Of a stretch of DNA of 64,000 nt, positions 9,039-17,619 are shown in pieces. The notes under the pieces are model-generated. The model searched no databases. It was given only the letters and a program-made list of their open reading frames with translations, and had not been told where the DNA came from. A program made the position numbers and the translations under genes. How positions within the stretch are numbered: position 1 is the first letter of the stretch; each line of letters opens with the position of its first letter. This DNA comes from an uncultured Sutterella sp. (GTDB lineage: Bacteria; Pseudomonadota; Gammaproteobacteria; Burkholderiales; Burkholderiaceae_F): positions 62,001-126,000 of the forward strand of contig CAJKAP010000003.1 of assembly GCA_905197905.1 (NCBI GenBank), in the 5' to 3' direction.

Positions 9039-9332
9039 TCAGAGATCACCAAAGAGTTTTTTCAGCCCCTCACGGCTCGAAGAAGCACGATCTTCCTCTT
9101 TACCAAGCAAGGCTTCTTTGGAAGAGATTTCATGAATCCGGAAATTCTCTTCAATCTCTTCTTCCCAATAGTGCGCTGGCATGTCCGAGTGCAAAAAGCG
9201 ATTGGCCATTTCAAAGCCAATGCCTTCGACACGCATGATTCGATGCGTTTCAAACTCGACTTCCAGCCAGCGGCGTGAGGCATCGTAGCCTGCGCTTAAA
9301 ATTCCACCGCGGTGGATAACAATTTTCTTCAT
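9039..9332 (-). CDS. KTSC-domain protein
   Basis: This 97-residue protein reads MKKIVIHRGGILSAGYDASR and then WLEVEFETHRIMRVEGIG and MPAHYWEEEIEENF, the pattern of the KTSC domain, a small domain named after lysyl-tRNA synthetase C-termini. The biochemical role is unknown. The ATG at 9330-9332 has GGAGGGG about 6 nt upstream. Upstream in-frame codons would add a hydrophobic, unconserved stretch and were rejected. It stands alone on the minus strand, convergent with mgtE. Confidence 0.7.
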   Translation of the reverse strand: MKKIVIHRGGILSAGYDASRRWLEVEFETHRIMRVEGIGFEMANRFLHSDMPAHYWEEEIEENFRIHEISSKEALLGKEEDRASSSREGLKKLFGDL

Positions 9333-9484
9333 TCGTCCCCTCCAAGCGAAAAAGGACAACATCGTTAAAGTCATTGTAGCAAATATGACTTTGTGCAACT
9401 CATGAGGGAAAAATCGCCCCATGTTGAGGATCAAAAACATCTCAAAAAAAAGTGATCTTAGCTAAAGCGCTAAACGAGAGAGGA

Positions 9485-9515
9485 GAAGAAAAACGACTGA
9501 ACTCGTGTTCAGTCG
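9485..9515 (-). terminator. Isolated minus-strand intrinsic terminator
   Basis: CGACTGAAC (9494-9502) and GTTCAGTCG (9507-9515) form a perfect 9-bp stem with a 4-nt loop. On the minus strand it is followed by TTTTTCTTC. No minus-strand gene lies directly upstream (the next is rsmE, over 1 kb away behind its own terminator), so what it terminates is unclear. See findings. Confidence 0.6.
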
Positions 9516-9576
9516 AAGAGGCTCAAAAACGCCCTTTGTTACATTTAGCGTGGCAAAAAGAAGAGCAAAAATGCTG

Positions 9577-9605
9577 TTGAAAAAAACAAATTCTCTTGCT
9601 ACTAT
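9577..9605 (+). promoter_or_regulatory. Sigma70-like promoter for the lytic transglycosylase
   Basis: TTGAAA (9577-9582), a 17-bp spacer and TACTAT (9600-9605) give a good housekeeping promoter. The predicted start near 9612 leaves a leader of about 65 nt before the ATG at 9677. Confidence 0.6.
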
Positions 9606-9676
9606 CGCGAGGTGTTCATTTTTTATGGAAAGCAAGAGGGCAGCCGAAATGTCGGTAGACCTGGGAAGGTACTCCC

Positions 9677-10597
9677 ATGGTTTCTCGATTTCTCCAAGGA
9701 AATCCCGTGTCCAAGAGCGCCTCAATCACAATGTTTAAACCCCATACACCTCGGACAGTTAGAGGGAGAGTGTTCGTGTTCATCGCGCTAGCGTTAGCTG
9801 TGGTGAGCACGTTCTTGGTGTGGGAAAACGGTCAAGCCCATTACACGGGTCCACTGAATTTGCATGTTTCATTAACTGTGCAGGACTCCTTGGTTGACGC
9901 CGTTTCTTACCCCAATACTCCGTCGAATACTCCGAGTCTGTTGCAGCCCACGATGGTGGCTGATAACACCCTTCAGACTCAAGACAGTAATGCGAGCGAC
10001 GCGACCCCCACGCTCGAAACGATTACTGAACGCTTAGAAACCGCTTCTCAGTCGGTTGCTCGATACGTGAGTACTTCTTATCGTATTTCGCTTGATCGTG
10101 CCAAACAGTTGACCAATATGGCGATTGAAATTGGCGAAGCGAAAAACGTTGATCCCCTTTTGATTATGGCTGTCGTTGCCATCGAATCAAGTTACAACGC
10201 CAAGGCGCGTTCCCCTGCTGGAGCCGAAGGCTTAATGCAGGTGATGACAAGCGTACACCGTCGCAAATATTCGACCTTTGGTGGCGAAGCCAAAGCATTT
10301 GATCCCTATGCCAATATGAGCGTGGGAACCGATATTCTGAATGAACTCATTCAGCGTACGGGTAGCGTGCGTAAAGCTTTGAAGTGGTATAGTGGCGCGG
10401 CAAACCTCGCCTCTGATCGAGGCTACAGCGCCCGAGTTTTAGCTGAGCGCTATCGTTTGGCGATTGCCGCCAGTGGTAACGCACAAGACGCGATTCTCTT
10501 GAGCCAAAGTGGTTCTGTGCCGCCTGACTCGAATCACTTGTCGCATACCACACTCGCTTTTGAAGATTGGGTCAATATCGCCACACAGGATGGCTAG
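9677..10597 (+). CDS. Lytic transglycosylase, SLT domain
   Basis: This is a murein lytic transglycosylase that would cleave the MurNAc-GlcNAc bond in the periplasm. The 306-residue protein has a cytoplasmic start, a single membrane or signal segment (about 31-49, VFVFIALALAVVSTFLVW) and a Ser/Thr/Asn-rich linker to about 140. The SLT catalytic domain follows, with VVAIESSYNAKARSPAGAEG, where Glu170 is the expected catalytic acid, then GLMQVM. GGGAAGGT lies 6-7 nt before this ATG. A later ATG at 9731 lacks a Shine-Dalgarno. It does not match MltC or Slt in size. The gene is flanked by its own promoter and a bidirectional terminator. Confidence 0.85.
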   Translation: MVSRFLQGNPVSKSASITMFKPHTPRTVRGRVFVFIALALAVVSTFLVWENGQAHYTGPLNLHVSLTVQDSLVDAVSYPNTPSNTPSLLQPTMVADNTLQTQDSNASDATPTLETITERLETASQSVARYVSTSYRISLDRAKQLTNMAIEIGEAKNVDPLLIMAVVAIESSYNAKARSPAGAEGLMQVMTSVHRRKYSTFGGEAKAFDPYANMSVGTDILNELIQRTGSVRKALKWYSGAANLASDRGYSARVLAERYRLAIAASGNAQDAILLSQSGSVPPDSNHLSHTTLAFEDWVNIATQDG

Positions 10598-10617
10598 TCT
10601 CACAAGAAAGCGCAAAC

Positions 10618-10653
10618 AAAAAAGCCACGAGCAGAAAATGCCGTGGCTTTTTT
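10618..10653. terminator. Bidirectional terminator between the transglycosylase gene and rsmE
   Basis: AAAAAAGCCACG (10618-10629) pairs with CGTGGCTTTTTT (10642-10653). The A- and T-tracts let it act on both the plus-strand transglycosylase and the convergent rsmE. Confidence 0.85.
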
Positions 10654-10654
10654 G

Positions 10655-11401
10655 TCATTCAAAGTCGCCCAAAAGGGTATTTAACCAGACCGCCGCGGCA
10701 AGCCCCGCCGTTTCAGTTCTCATCACGCGTGGCCCCAGAAGTTTGGGGGTCCAACCGTATTTTTGGGCGAGCGCAATTTCTTCTTCACTAAATCCCCCTT
10801 CCGCGCCAATGGCGACCGCAAAGTGCGTTTTCCCTTCAAAGGTGGATTTTTGGGCTTGCGCGCCTGGCGCAAAAATGAGCTTTACTTGCGCCTCGGTTTC
10901 TTCAAAGGCTTTTTCTAGCGAAGGAATGAAAGACACTTCCATCAGGGTGTTTCGACCACACTGTTCCGCAGCAGAAACAATGAGAGCCTCAAGCTTTTGA
11001 AGGCGCTTTTGGGCGCGATCCTCAGTGAGTTTCGTGACACTTCGCTGCGAAGGAACGAGTACCAAACGGCTCACCCCTAATTCCACTGCTTTTTCCACAA
11101 TCCAGTCCATTTTCTCTGGTGCAACAAGTGCTTGGAGGAGGGTGATCGTGAGAGGGGATTCCCGCTTGGGTTCTAAACACGCCGAGAGCGCTACGGTGGT
11201 GCTCTCTTTACTAAAGGAAATGACGCCACGCCACTCTTTACCCGAACCATTAAAAATGCTGACTTCTTCCCCGGTGCGAAGACGAAGAGCGCGACCGGCA
11301 TGATGCGCGGCGTCTGCCGAGAGCGTCACGAGCTGAGAAGTGTTAAGCGCATCGTCGAGAAGAGCGGTCTCAATGTTGAGATAAAAGCGAGGAGCGGCCA
11401 T
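10655..11401 (-). CDS. rsmE: 16S rRNA (uracil-1498-N3)-methyltransferase
   Basis: RsmE methylates N3 of U1498 in the decoding region of 16S rRNA using SAM. The 248-residue product opens MAAPRFYLN, includes AHHAGRALRLRTGEE (PUA-like N-terminal domain) and ends with the SPOUT-fold knot motifs GAEGGFSEEEI and LLGPRVMRTETAGLAA. Length is normal. The ATG at 11399-11401 gives the family N-terminus; no good Shine-Dalgarno precedes it, and longer in-frame starts add unconserved sequence. The end abuts the bidirectional terminator. Confidence 0.95.
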   Translation of the reverse strand: MAAPRFYLNIETALLDDALNTSQLVTLSADAAHHAGRALRLRTGEEVSIFNGSGKEWRGVISFSKESTTVALSACLEPKRESPLTITLLQALVAPEKMDWIVEKAVELGVSRLVLVPSQRSVTKLTEDRAQKRLQKLEALIVSAAEQCGRNTLMEVSFIPSLEKAFEETEAQVKLIFAPGAQAQKSTFEGKTHFAVAIGAEGGFSEEEIALAQKYGWTPKLLGPRVMRTETAGLAAAVWLNTLLGDFE

Positions 11402-11669
11402 AAAAGAAAAAGGAAAAAGGGGCGCGAGGGCGCGAAAAAAGGGATAACCGTATTTTAGCCTCTTTAAGGTAGTGAGGCTCAAAAAGCGCAGAAAGTCTAG
11501 AGAAATTGCTGAGAGGACGGGCTCAAATACGGTAAAATTACTAGTTGTTTTGCATTGGCCAAGTGAGCGCAATCCTGCCTTCCAAGACTTTGCTTTGGAT
11601 TCAAAGCGAGGTGCGGTAAGAGGCTCCCGCTTGACTGATTGACGAAAGCGCACCCAGGAGGGTGAGCTT

Positions 11670-13727
11670 TTGTTTTATCCCATTTACTATCCTTTCCCCG
11701 TCATTGCAACTACTATGACTTCTTCTGTCTCCGCTCAAATGATGGCTAACGCCATTCGTGCTCTGAGCATGGACGCTGTCCAAAAAGCTAAGTCTGGCCA
11801 CCCTGGTATGCCAATGGGTATGGCTGATATTGCCACTGCTCTCTGGTCTCGCCACCTTCGTTATAACCCTGTGAATCCGCAATGGACGAATCGCGACCGT
11901 TTCATTTTGTCGAACGGCCACGGCTCCATGTTGCAGTATGCTCTTTTGCACTTGACGGGTTTTGATCTCTCGATCGACGATATTAAGGCCTTCCGTCAAT
12001 TGCACAGCAAGACCCCTGGACATCCTGAAGTGGATATCACCCCGGGCGTTGAAACGACCACCGGTCCTTTGGGACAAGGGATTGCCAATGGCGTGGGTAT
12101 GGCCCTCGCTGAAAAGATGCTCGCCGCAGAATTTAACCGCGAAGGCTTCCCCATCATCGACCATCACACCTACGTGTTCTTGGGCGACGGTTGCTTGATG
12201 GAAGGCATCAGCCACGAAGTTTGCTCTTTGGCTGGTGTGTGGAAGTTGAATAAGTTGATCGCGATCTACGACGACAACGGCATTTCCATCGACGGCGATG
12301 TGAAGGGCTGGTTCGGTGACGATACGCGCGGTCGCTTTGAAGCTTACGGCTGGAACGTGATTGGTCCTGTGGACGGCCACGATATTGACGCCGTGGACGC
12401 TGCTATCGCTGAAGCGAAGCGCTCCGAAGATAAGCCCACCTTGATTATTGCGAAGACGACGATCGGTAAGGGCTCTCCCAACCGTCAGGGCACGGCTAAA
12501 GTGCACGGCGAAGCGTTGGGTGAAGAAGAAATTCGTTTGACTCGTGAAGCCATCCATTGGCCTTACGCTCCGTTTGAAATTCCGCAGGAAATCTATGACG
12601 CCTGGAATCATCGCAAGGAAGGTCAGCAGATCGAATGCCAGTGGAACGAACTCTATGATCGTTACCGCGTTGCGTTCCCTGAACTCGCTCGCGAACTCCA
12701 GCGCCGCTTGGATGGCGACTTGCCTGAAAACTGGCCCGAAACCGTGATGACGGCTTTGTGCGAAGCTGAAGCTGCGGCTGAAACGATTGCAACTCGTAAG
12801 GCTAGCCAGAAGGCTTTGAACGCCTTGGCGCCAGCCCTTCCTGAACTCTTAGGGGGTTCGGCTGACTTGACGGGTTCTAACCTCACCAATTGGACGGGCG
12901 TGAAGTCCCTTAATACGGGCGATATGCTTGCTCGCCACATCAGCTACGGTGTGCGTGAATTCGGTATGTCCGCCATCATGAACGGTATCGCATTGCACGG
13001 CGGTTTCATTCCGTACGCCGCGACGTTCTTAACCTTCTCTGACTATTCTCGTAACGCCTTGCGCATGTCCGCGTTGATGAAAAAGCGCGTGATCAATGTC
13101 TTTACCCATGACTCGATTGGTCTTGGCGAAGACGGTCCGACGCACCAGTCGATCGAACACGTGCCGAGCTTGCGCTTGATCCCGGGTATGCATGTTTGGC
13201 GTCCTGCCGACACGATTGAAACGATCGTGGCTTGGGCAAGCGCAATTGAACGTCGCCGTGGTCCGTCCTGCTTGGTGTTGACGCGCCAGAATGTGCCCTT
13301 CCTTGATCGCGAAGAAGTTGACGCCGATCAGATCGCTAAGGGCGGCTATGTGATTGCGGAAACGCCCGCTGGCGCTGATGCGCTTGAAGTGGTTTTACTT
13401 GCAACTGGCTCTGAAGTGGGTCTTGCAATGTCTGCCTTTAAGGAATTGACGGCTCGTAACGTTCAGGCTCGCGTGGTTTCCATGCCCTGCACGAACCTCT
13501 TTGATGAACAGACCGAAGAGTACCGTAAGAGCGTGTTGCCTGAAGGCGTGCCCGTCGTGGCGATCGAAGCCGCTAAGACGGATATGTGGTACAAGTACTT
13601 CTCCGGCAAGGGTGCCGTGATTGGTATTGACACCTTTGGGGAAAGTGCTCCCGCAGGTGTGCTTTGGGAACACTTTGGCTTCACCGTTGAAAAGGTGATC
13701 GCTAAGGTGGAACAACTCTTGAAATAA
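11670..13727 (+). CDS. tkt: Transketolase
   Basis: Transketolase moves two-carbon units between sugar phosphates in the pentose phosphate pathway, using thiamine diphosphate. Visible motifs are AKSGHPGMPMG, the ThDP-binding GDGCLMEGISHE...YDDN segment, and the C-terminal half DSIGLGEDGPTHQ. Length (about 670-685) is normal. The start is uncertain: TTG at 11670 has AGGAGGG ideally placed 7 nt upstream, but adds 15 hydrophobic residues. The ATG at 11715 gives the familiar MTSSVSAQMMANAIRAL start without a Shine-Dalgarno. It is followed 24 nt later by gap, then pgk, so it heads a sugar-phosphate operon. Confidence 0.95.
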   Translation: MFYPIYYPFPVIATTMTSSVSAQMMANAIRALSMDAVQKAKSGHPGMPMGMADIATALWSRHLRYNPVNPQWTNRDRFILSNGHGSMLQYALLHLTGFDLSIDDIKAFRQLHSKTPGHPEVDITPGVETTTGPLGQGIANGVGMALAEKMLAAEFNREGFPIIDHHTYVFLGDGCLMEGISHEVCSLAGVWKLNKLIAIYDDNGISIDGDVKGWFGDDTRGRFEAYGWNVIGPVDGHDIDAVDAAIAEAKRSEDKPTLIIAKTTIGKGSPNRQGTAKVHGEALGEEEIRLTREAIHWPYAPFEIPQEIYDAWNHRKEGQQIECQWNELYDRYRVAFPELARELQRRLDGDLPENWPETVMTALCEAEAAAETIATRKASQKALNALAPALPELLGGSADLTGSNLTNWTGVKSLNTGDMLARHISYGVREFGMSAIMNGIALHGGFIPYAATFLTFSDYSRNALRMSALMKKRVINVFTHDSIGLGEDGPTHQSIEHVPSLRLIPGMHVWRPADTIETIVAWASAIERRRGPSCLVLTRQNVPFLDREEVDADQIAKGGYVIAETPAGADALEVVLLATGSEVGLAMSAFKELTARNVQARVVSMPCTNLFDEQTEEYRKSVLPEGVPVVAIEAAKTDMWYKYFSGKGAVIGIDTFGESAPAGVLWEHFGFTVEKVIAKVEQLLK

Positions 13728-13751
13728 CCTTCTTCGAGGACCATTGAAAAA

Positions 13752-14768
13752 ATGACTATTCGCGTTGCTATTACGGGTTTTGGCCGTATCGGTCGAAACG
13801 TTCTCCGTGCTCATTACGAATACGCCAAACAGCATGACATCGAAATCGTCGCGATTAACGCGCCGGGAGAGTTGCCCATTCATGCTCACCTCTTGCAGTA
13901 CGACACCTGCCACGGGCGTTTCAACTCCAAGGTTGAAATTGAGGGCGATGATACGCTCTATGTGGACGGTGACAAGATCCGCGTCTTCAACACCCGCGAT
14001 CCGAAGGAAATTCCTTGGGGCGACTTGGGCGTTGACGTGGTGATGGAATGTACGGGTGCTTTCAATTCCAAGGAAAAGAGCATGGTGCATATCGAACAGG
14101 GCGCAAAGAAGGTTCTTCTTTCTGCTCCTGGCAAGACCGCTGATGCGACCGTCGTTTACGGCGTGAATCAGGAAGTCTTGAAGGCAACGGACCTTGTGGT
14201 CTCGAACGCCTCTTGCACGACGAACTGCTTGGCTCCTGTGGCAAAAGCTCTTCATCGTACGGTGGGTATCGAACGCGGTTTGATGACCACGGTTCATGCC
14301 TACACGAACGACCAGGTCTTGACCGACGTCTACCACAAAGATATGCGTCGCGCTCGCGCTGCTACGCGCTCCATGATTCCGACGAAGACGGGTGCTGCGA
14401 AAGCTGTGGGCTTGGTGTTGCCGGAATTGAACGGTTTGCTCGACGGCTTTGCCGTTCGTGTGCCAACGATCAACGTGAGCTTTGTGGACTTGACCTTTAT
14501 CGCGAAGAACGCCACGAGCGTTGAAGAAATCAACGCCATTATGAAGGCCGCTAGCGAAGGCGATGATTTGCGTGGCATTTTGGGCTACAACGATTTGCCG
14601 CTCGTTTCCTGCGACTTCAACCACGATCCGCGCAGCTCGATCTTCGACTCCACGTTGACGAAGGTCTCGGGCGAACGTCTCGTGAAGGTGACGGCTTGGT
14701 ACGACAACGAATGGGGCTTCTCCTGCCGTATGTTGGACAACGCTGCTGCCATGATGGCCGCGAAGTAA
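13752..14768 (+). CDS. gap: Glyceraldehyde-3-phosphate dehydrogenase, type I
   Basis: GAPDH oxidises glyceraldehyde-3-phosphate to 1,3-bisphosphoglycerate with NAD(P). The 338-residue protein has the Rossmann GFGRIGRNVLRA, the catalytic SNASCTTNCLAP (Cys155) and the C-terminal WYDNEWGFSCRML. Immediately after AIN at the end of the second beta strand, where NAD-specific enzymes carry Asp (IND), this protein has Ala37 (INAPGELPI). This may relax cofactor choice. Erythrose-4-phosphate dehydrogenase is the alternative, but the tkt-gap-pgk context and the HAYTNDQVLTDVYHKDMRRAR stretch, cut here to its key part TNDQVLTDVYH, favour GAPDH. Confidence 0.93.
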   Translation: MTIRVAITGFGRIGRNVLRAHYEYAKQHDIEIVAINAPGELPIHAHLLQYDTCHGRFNSKVEIEGDDTLYVDGDKIRVFNTRDPKEIPWGDLGVDVVMECTGAFNSKEKSMVHIEQGAKKVLLSAPGKTADATVVYGVNQEVLKATDLVVSNASCTTNCLAPVAKALHRTVGIERGLMTTVHAYTNDQVLTDVYHKDMRRARAATRSMIPTKTGAAKAVGLVLPELNGLLDGFAVRVPTINVSFVDLTFIAKNATSVEEINAIMKAASEGDDLRGILGYNDLPLVSCDFNHDPRSSIFDSTLTKVSGERLVKVTAWYDNEWGFSCRMLDNAAAMMAAK

Positions 14769-14790
14769 TTTTTTCGCGAAGCGATCCTTT

Positions 14791-14836
14791 GAAAACCACG
14801 CTATTTGACGCCACGTGCGCTAGTGGCGTGGTTTTC
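14791..14836 (+). terminator. Inverted repeat between gap and pgk
   Basis: GAAAACCACG (14791-14800) can pair with CGTGGTTTTC (14827-14836), and inside it GCCAC (14810-14814) with GTGGC (14823-14827), partly competing. No U-run follows directly, so this may be a weak terminator or an mRNA-processing hairpin that tunes pgk relative to gap. Confidence 0.4.
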
Positions 14837-14911
14837 GCGATTCTAAAGACTGATTTTTTTTCTTGACCGAAGGTTTTTTCCACCTTCTGATTGCCTAAGA
14901 GAGACAAACAA

Positions 14912-16114
14912 ATGCAAGTGACTACCCTCAAAGAATTGGCCGCCTCTGGTGCCTTGAAAGGGAAACGTGTTTTGATTCGTAGCGACCTCAACGCGCCGCG
15001 CGATGAAGCTGGTCATATCACTAACGAAGCCCGTTTGGTGGCTAGCGTTCCCGCCATTCGTATGGCGCTTGACGCGGGTGCCGCTGTGATGGTGGTGAGC
15101 CATTTGGGTCGCCCAACGGAAGGTACGGTGCGCCCAGAAGATAGCCTTGAGACGATTGCCGCTCGCATGTCTGAATTGTTGGGCCAGGAAATGCCGCTCG
15201 TGCAGGGCTGGGTTGACGGCGTCACTGTACAGCCTGGTAACGTGGTGATGCTTGAAAACTGCCGCTGCAACGTGGGCGAAAAGAAGTGCAACGATGAATT
15301 GAGCCAGAAGTATGCAAAGCTCTGCGATGTGTTCGTGAACGACGCTTTTGGGACGGCTCACCGCGCTGAAGGGACGACCGTGGGTGTCGCTCGCTACGCC
15401 GCCATTGCTTGTGCTGGTCCCTTGATGGCTGGTGAAATCGATGCGTTAACGCAGGCCGTTGAACAGGCTAAGCATCCGCTCGTTGCCATCGTGGGTGGCT
15501 CTAAGGTTTCGACGAAACTCACGATTTTGAAGAACTTGGCTAAGAAGGTCGACCGCTTGATCGTAGGTGGTGGCATCCTCAATACGTTCTTGCTCGCTGC
15601 GGGTAAGAAGATTGGGAAGTCCTTGGCTGAACCCGATTTGGTGGAAGAATGCCGCGCTGTGTTGGCTGTGTTAGCCGAAAAGGGCGCAGAACTTCCCTTG
15701 CCAGTGGACGTTGTTGTTGCCAAGGCTTTTGCTGAAGACGCAGAACATCGTGTGGCTGACGTTGACGATGTGGCTGAAGATGAAATGATTTTGGACGTGG
15801 GTCCGAAGACTGCCGCTCAACTCGCTGCCATTATCAAGGAAGCGGACACCATCGTTTGGAATGGTCCAGTGGGTGTCTTTGAAATGGCCCCGTTTGCTAA
15901 CGGGACGCGCCAGATGGCTGAAGCCATTGCCGAAGCGACCGACCGCGGCGCTTTCTCCATTGCTGGCGGTGGCGATACGATTTCTGCCATTACCACCTTC
16001 AATATCACGAAGCGCATCTCCTACATCTCGACGGGTGGTGGCGCCTTCTTGGAATTCTTGGAAGGGAAGACCTTGCCTGCTGTCGCGATTCTTGAAGAAC
16101 GCCGCCAGAAGTAA
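14912..16114 (+). CDS. pgk: Phosphoglycerate kinase
   Basis: Pgk makes ATP from 1,3-bisphosphoglycerate in glycolysis. The 400-residue protein has VLIRSDLNAPRDEAG near the N-terminus (substrate site), VVSHLGRPTEG, the hinge region and the nucleotide-binding GGGDTISAI with SYISTGGGAFLEFLEGK at the C-terminus. The ATG at 14912 is preceded by AAGAGAG about 8 nt upstream. A TTG seven codons earlier is possible but sits before the Shine-Dalgarno. It follows gap by 143 nt with a hairpin between and is followed by a strong terminator. The length matches other bacterial Pgk. Confidence 0.97.
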   Translation: MQVTTLKELAASGALKGKRVLIRSDLNAPRDEAGHITNEARLVASVPAIRMALDAGAAVMVVSHLGRPTEGTVRPEDSLETIAARMSELLGQEMPLVQGWVDGVTVQPGNVVMLENCRCNVGEKKCNDELSQKYAKLCDVFVNDAFGTAHRAEGTTVGVARYAAIACAGPLMAGEIDALTQAVEQAKHPLVAIVGGSKVSTKLTILKNLAKKVDRLIVGGGILNTFLLAAGKKIGKSLAEPDLVEECRAVLAVLAEKGAELPLPVDVVVAKAFAEDAEHRVADVDDVAEDEMILDVGPKTAAQLAAIIKEADTIVWNGPVGVFEMAPFANGTRQMAEAIAEATDRGAFSIAGGGDTISAITTFNITKRISYISTGGGAFLEFLEGKTLPAVAILEERRQK

Positions 16115-16137
16115 TTTCTAAGGCAGTCCAAAACATC

Positions 16138-16172
16138 GGAGCGTTTGATTTTTTCAGGCGCTCCATTTTTTT
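16138..16172 (+). terminator. Terminator of tkt-gap-pgk
   Basis: GGAGCG (16138-16143) pairs with CGCTCC (16159-16164), followed by ATTTTTTT. Confidence 0.8.
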
Positions 16173-16307
16173 CGCCTTTTGTTTTGTTCATGCGGGAAAA
16201 GAGGCGCGCTACTTAGAGAAAACCCGATGAACTCTTGTCTTCTTGAGGCAAGGTGATACGATGGAAGAATTGACCAACCACCAACCTCTTTTTGTAGGAG
16301 CATGAGA

Positions 16308-17552
16308 GTGAGAAAAGACAGACTTCTCGAGCGCTTTTTGCGCTATGTTGCTATCAGCAGTCAGAGTTCTACCAAAGTAAAAACCGTTCCCAGTTCTGAG
16401 GGACAATGGGATATGGCACGCCTTTTGGCCAAAGAATTAACCGCTTTGGGGCTCGTTGATGTCGAGATTTCCGACTACGCTGTGGTGACGGCTAAACTCC
16501 CCTCCAATTTGCCCGATGGCGTTAAAGTCCCCACCGTGGGCTGGTGCGCTCATATGGACACGGTCGAGGCTGGGCTTTCGCCCGATATTCATCCGCAGGT
16601 GATCAAGAATTACCAGGGTGGGGACATTTGCCTTAATAAAGAAAAAGACATTTGGATGCGCGTTGCCGAGCACCCCGAAGTGGAGCGCTATATTGGGGAC
16701 GATTTAGTCGTCACGGATGGCACCTCGGTATTGGGGGCGGATAACAAGTCCGCTATTGCCAACGTGATGACGGCGCTTGAAATTGTGATTGAAGAAAACC
16801 GCCCGCATGGCACGATTCACGTTGCCTTTGTGCCTGATGAAGAAATTGGACTTTTGGGCGCAAAGAAGATTGATTTCTCAAAGTTCCCTGTCGACTTTGC
16901 CTACACGATTGACAGCTGCGAGTTGGGCGAACTCGTTTACCAGACCTTTAACGCGGGTGGCGCAACGCTCACTATCCGTGGAGTAACCGCGCACCCAATG
17001 TCGGCTAAGGGCGTTTTAGTGAACCCGACACTCATTGCTTGCGACTTTGTGAACGCACTCGATCGCAAGGAAACGCCAGAATGCACGGAAGGGACCGAAG
17101 GCTTTATTTGGGTGCACAGTATCGTCTCGAACCCAAGAGTGGCCACAGTGGGCATCAAGATCCGTGACCATAATCTTGAAGGCTACATTCATAAGAAAGC
17201 GAAGATTGAAGAAGTCGTTGAACACCTCAAGATGGCAAACCCACGCGCTGAGATTTCGCTTGAAATGGCGGACGTCTATGGGAACATTGCCGATGCGATT
17301 ACGCCAGAAAACCGCGCTGGTTTAGACCTTCTTTTTGAAGTCTATAAGGCAGCTGGGGTTGAACCCAAAGAAATCGCGATGCGTGGTGGGACGGATGGCT
17401 CCTTTATTTCAACGCAAGGGATTTTGACGCCCAACTACTTCACTGGGGCGCATAACTTCCACAGCAACTGTGAATTTATGCCGATGAAGTCCTTTGAGAA
17501 GAGCCTTGAAGTGACACTAGGTCTGATTGACCGGATTGCGAAGTTAGGTTAA
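16308..17552 (+). CDS. pepT: Peptidase T (tripeptidase)
   Basis: PepT is a cytoplasmic zinc aminotripeptidase of the M20 family. The sequence has WCAHMDTVE (first metal ligand region), DGTSVLGADNKSAI, the catalytic VPDEEIGLLGAKK, and GGTDGSFIS with FTGAHNFHSNCEF near the end. I chose the GTG at 16308 (VRKDRLLERFLRYV, 414 residues): AGGAG at 16296-16300 is 7 nt before this GTG but only 1 nt before the ATG at 16302. The length of about 410 is normal. It appears monocistronic, with terminators on both sides. Confidence 0.95.
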   Translation: MRKDRLLERFLRYVAISSQSSTKVKTVPSSEGQWDMARLLAKELTALGLVDVEISDYAVVTAKLPSNLPDGVKVPTVGWCAHMDTVEAGLSPDIHPQVIKNYQGGDICLNKEKDIWMRVAEHPEVERYIGDDLVVTDGTSVLGADNKSAIANVMTALEIVIEENRPHGTIHVAFVPDEEIGLLGAKKIDFSKFPVDFAYTIDSCELGELVYQTFNAGGATLTIRGVTAHPMSAKGVLVNPTLIACDFVNALDRKETPECTEGTEGFIWVHSIVSNPRVATVGIKIRDHNLEGYIHKKAKIEEVVEHLKMANPRAEISLEMADVYGNIADAITPENRAGLDLLFEVYKAAGVEPKEIAMRGGTDGSFISTQGILTPNYFTGAHNFHSNCEFMPMKSFEKSLEVTLGLIDRIAKLG

Positions 17553-17572
17553 TTCGTTTTGACCAAAGAAAG

Positions 17573-17598
17573 AGGGACGCCCGTGGGCGTCCCTTTTT
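17573..17598. terminator. Terminator between pepT and the convergent lipoprotein gene
   Basis: AGGGACGCCC (17573-17582) pairs with GGGCGTCCCT (17585-17594), with a 2-nt gap and T5 after it. It acts mainly on pepT. Confidence 0.85.
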
Positions 17599-17619
17599 AG
17601 TGTGGTGTGCTCGATTTGG

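Noticed and set aside
9505..9738. A 77-codon frame overlapping the start of the lytic transglycosylase
   Set aside because: It runs through the orphan terminator hairpin and the 9577-9605 promoter and resembles no family.
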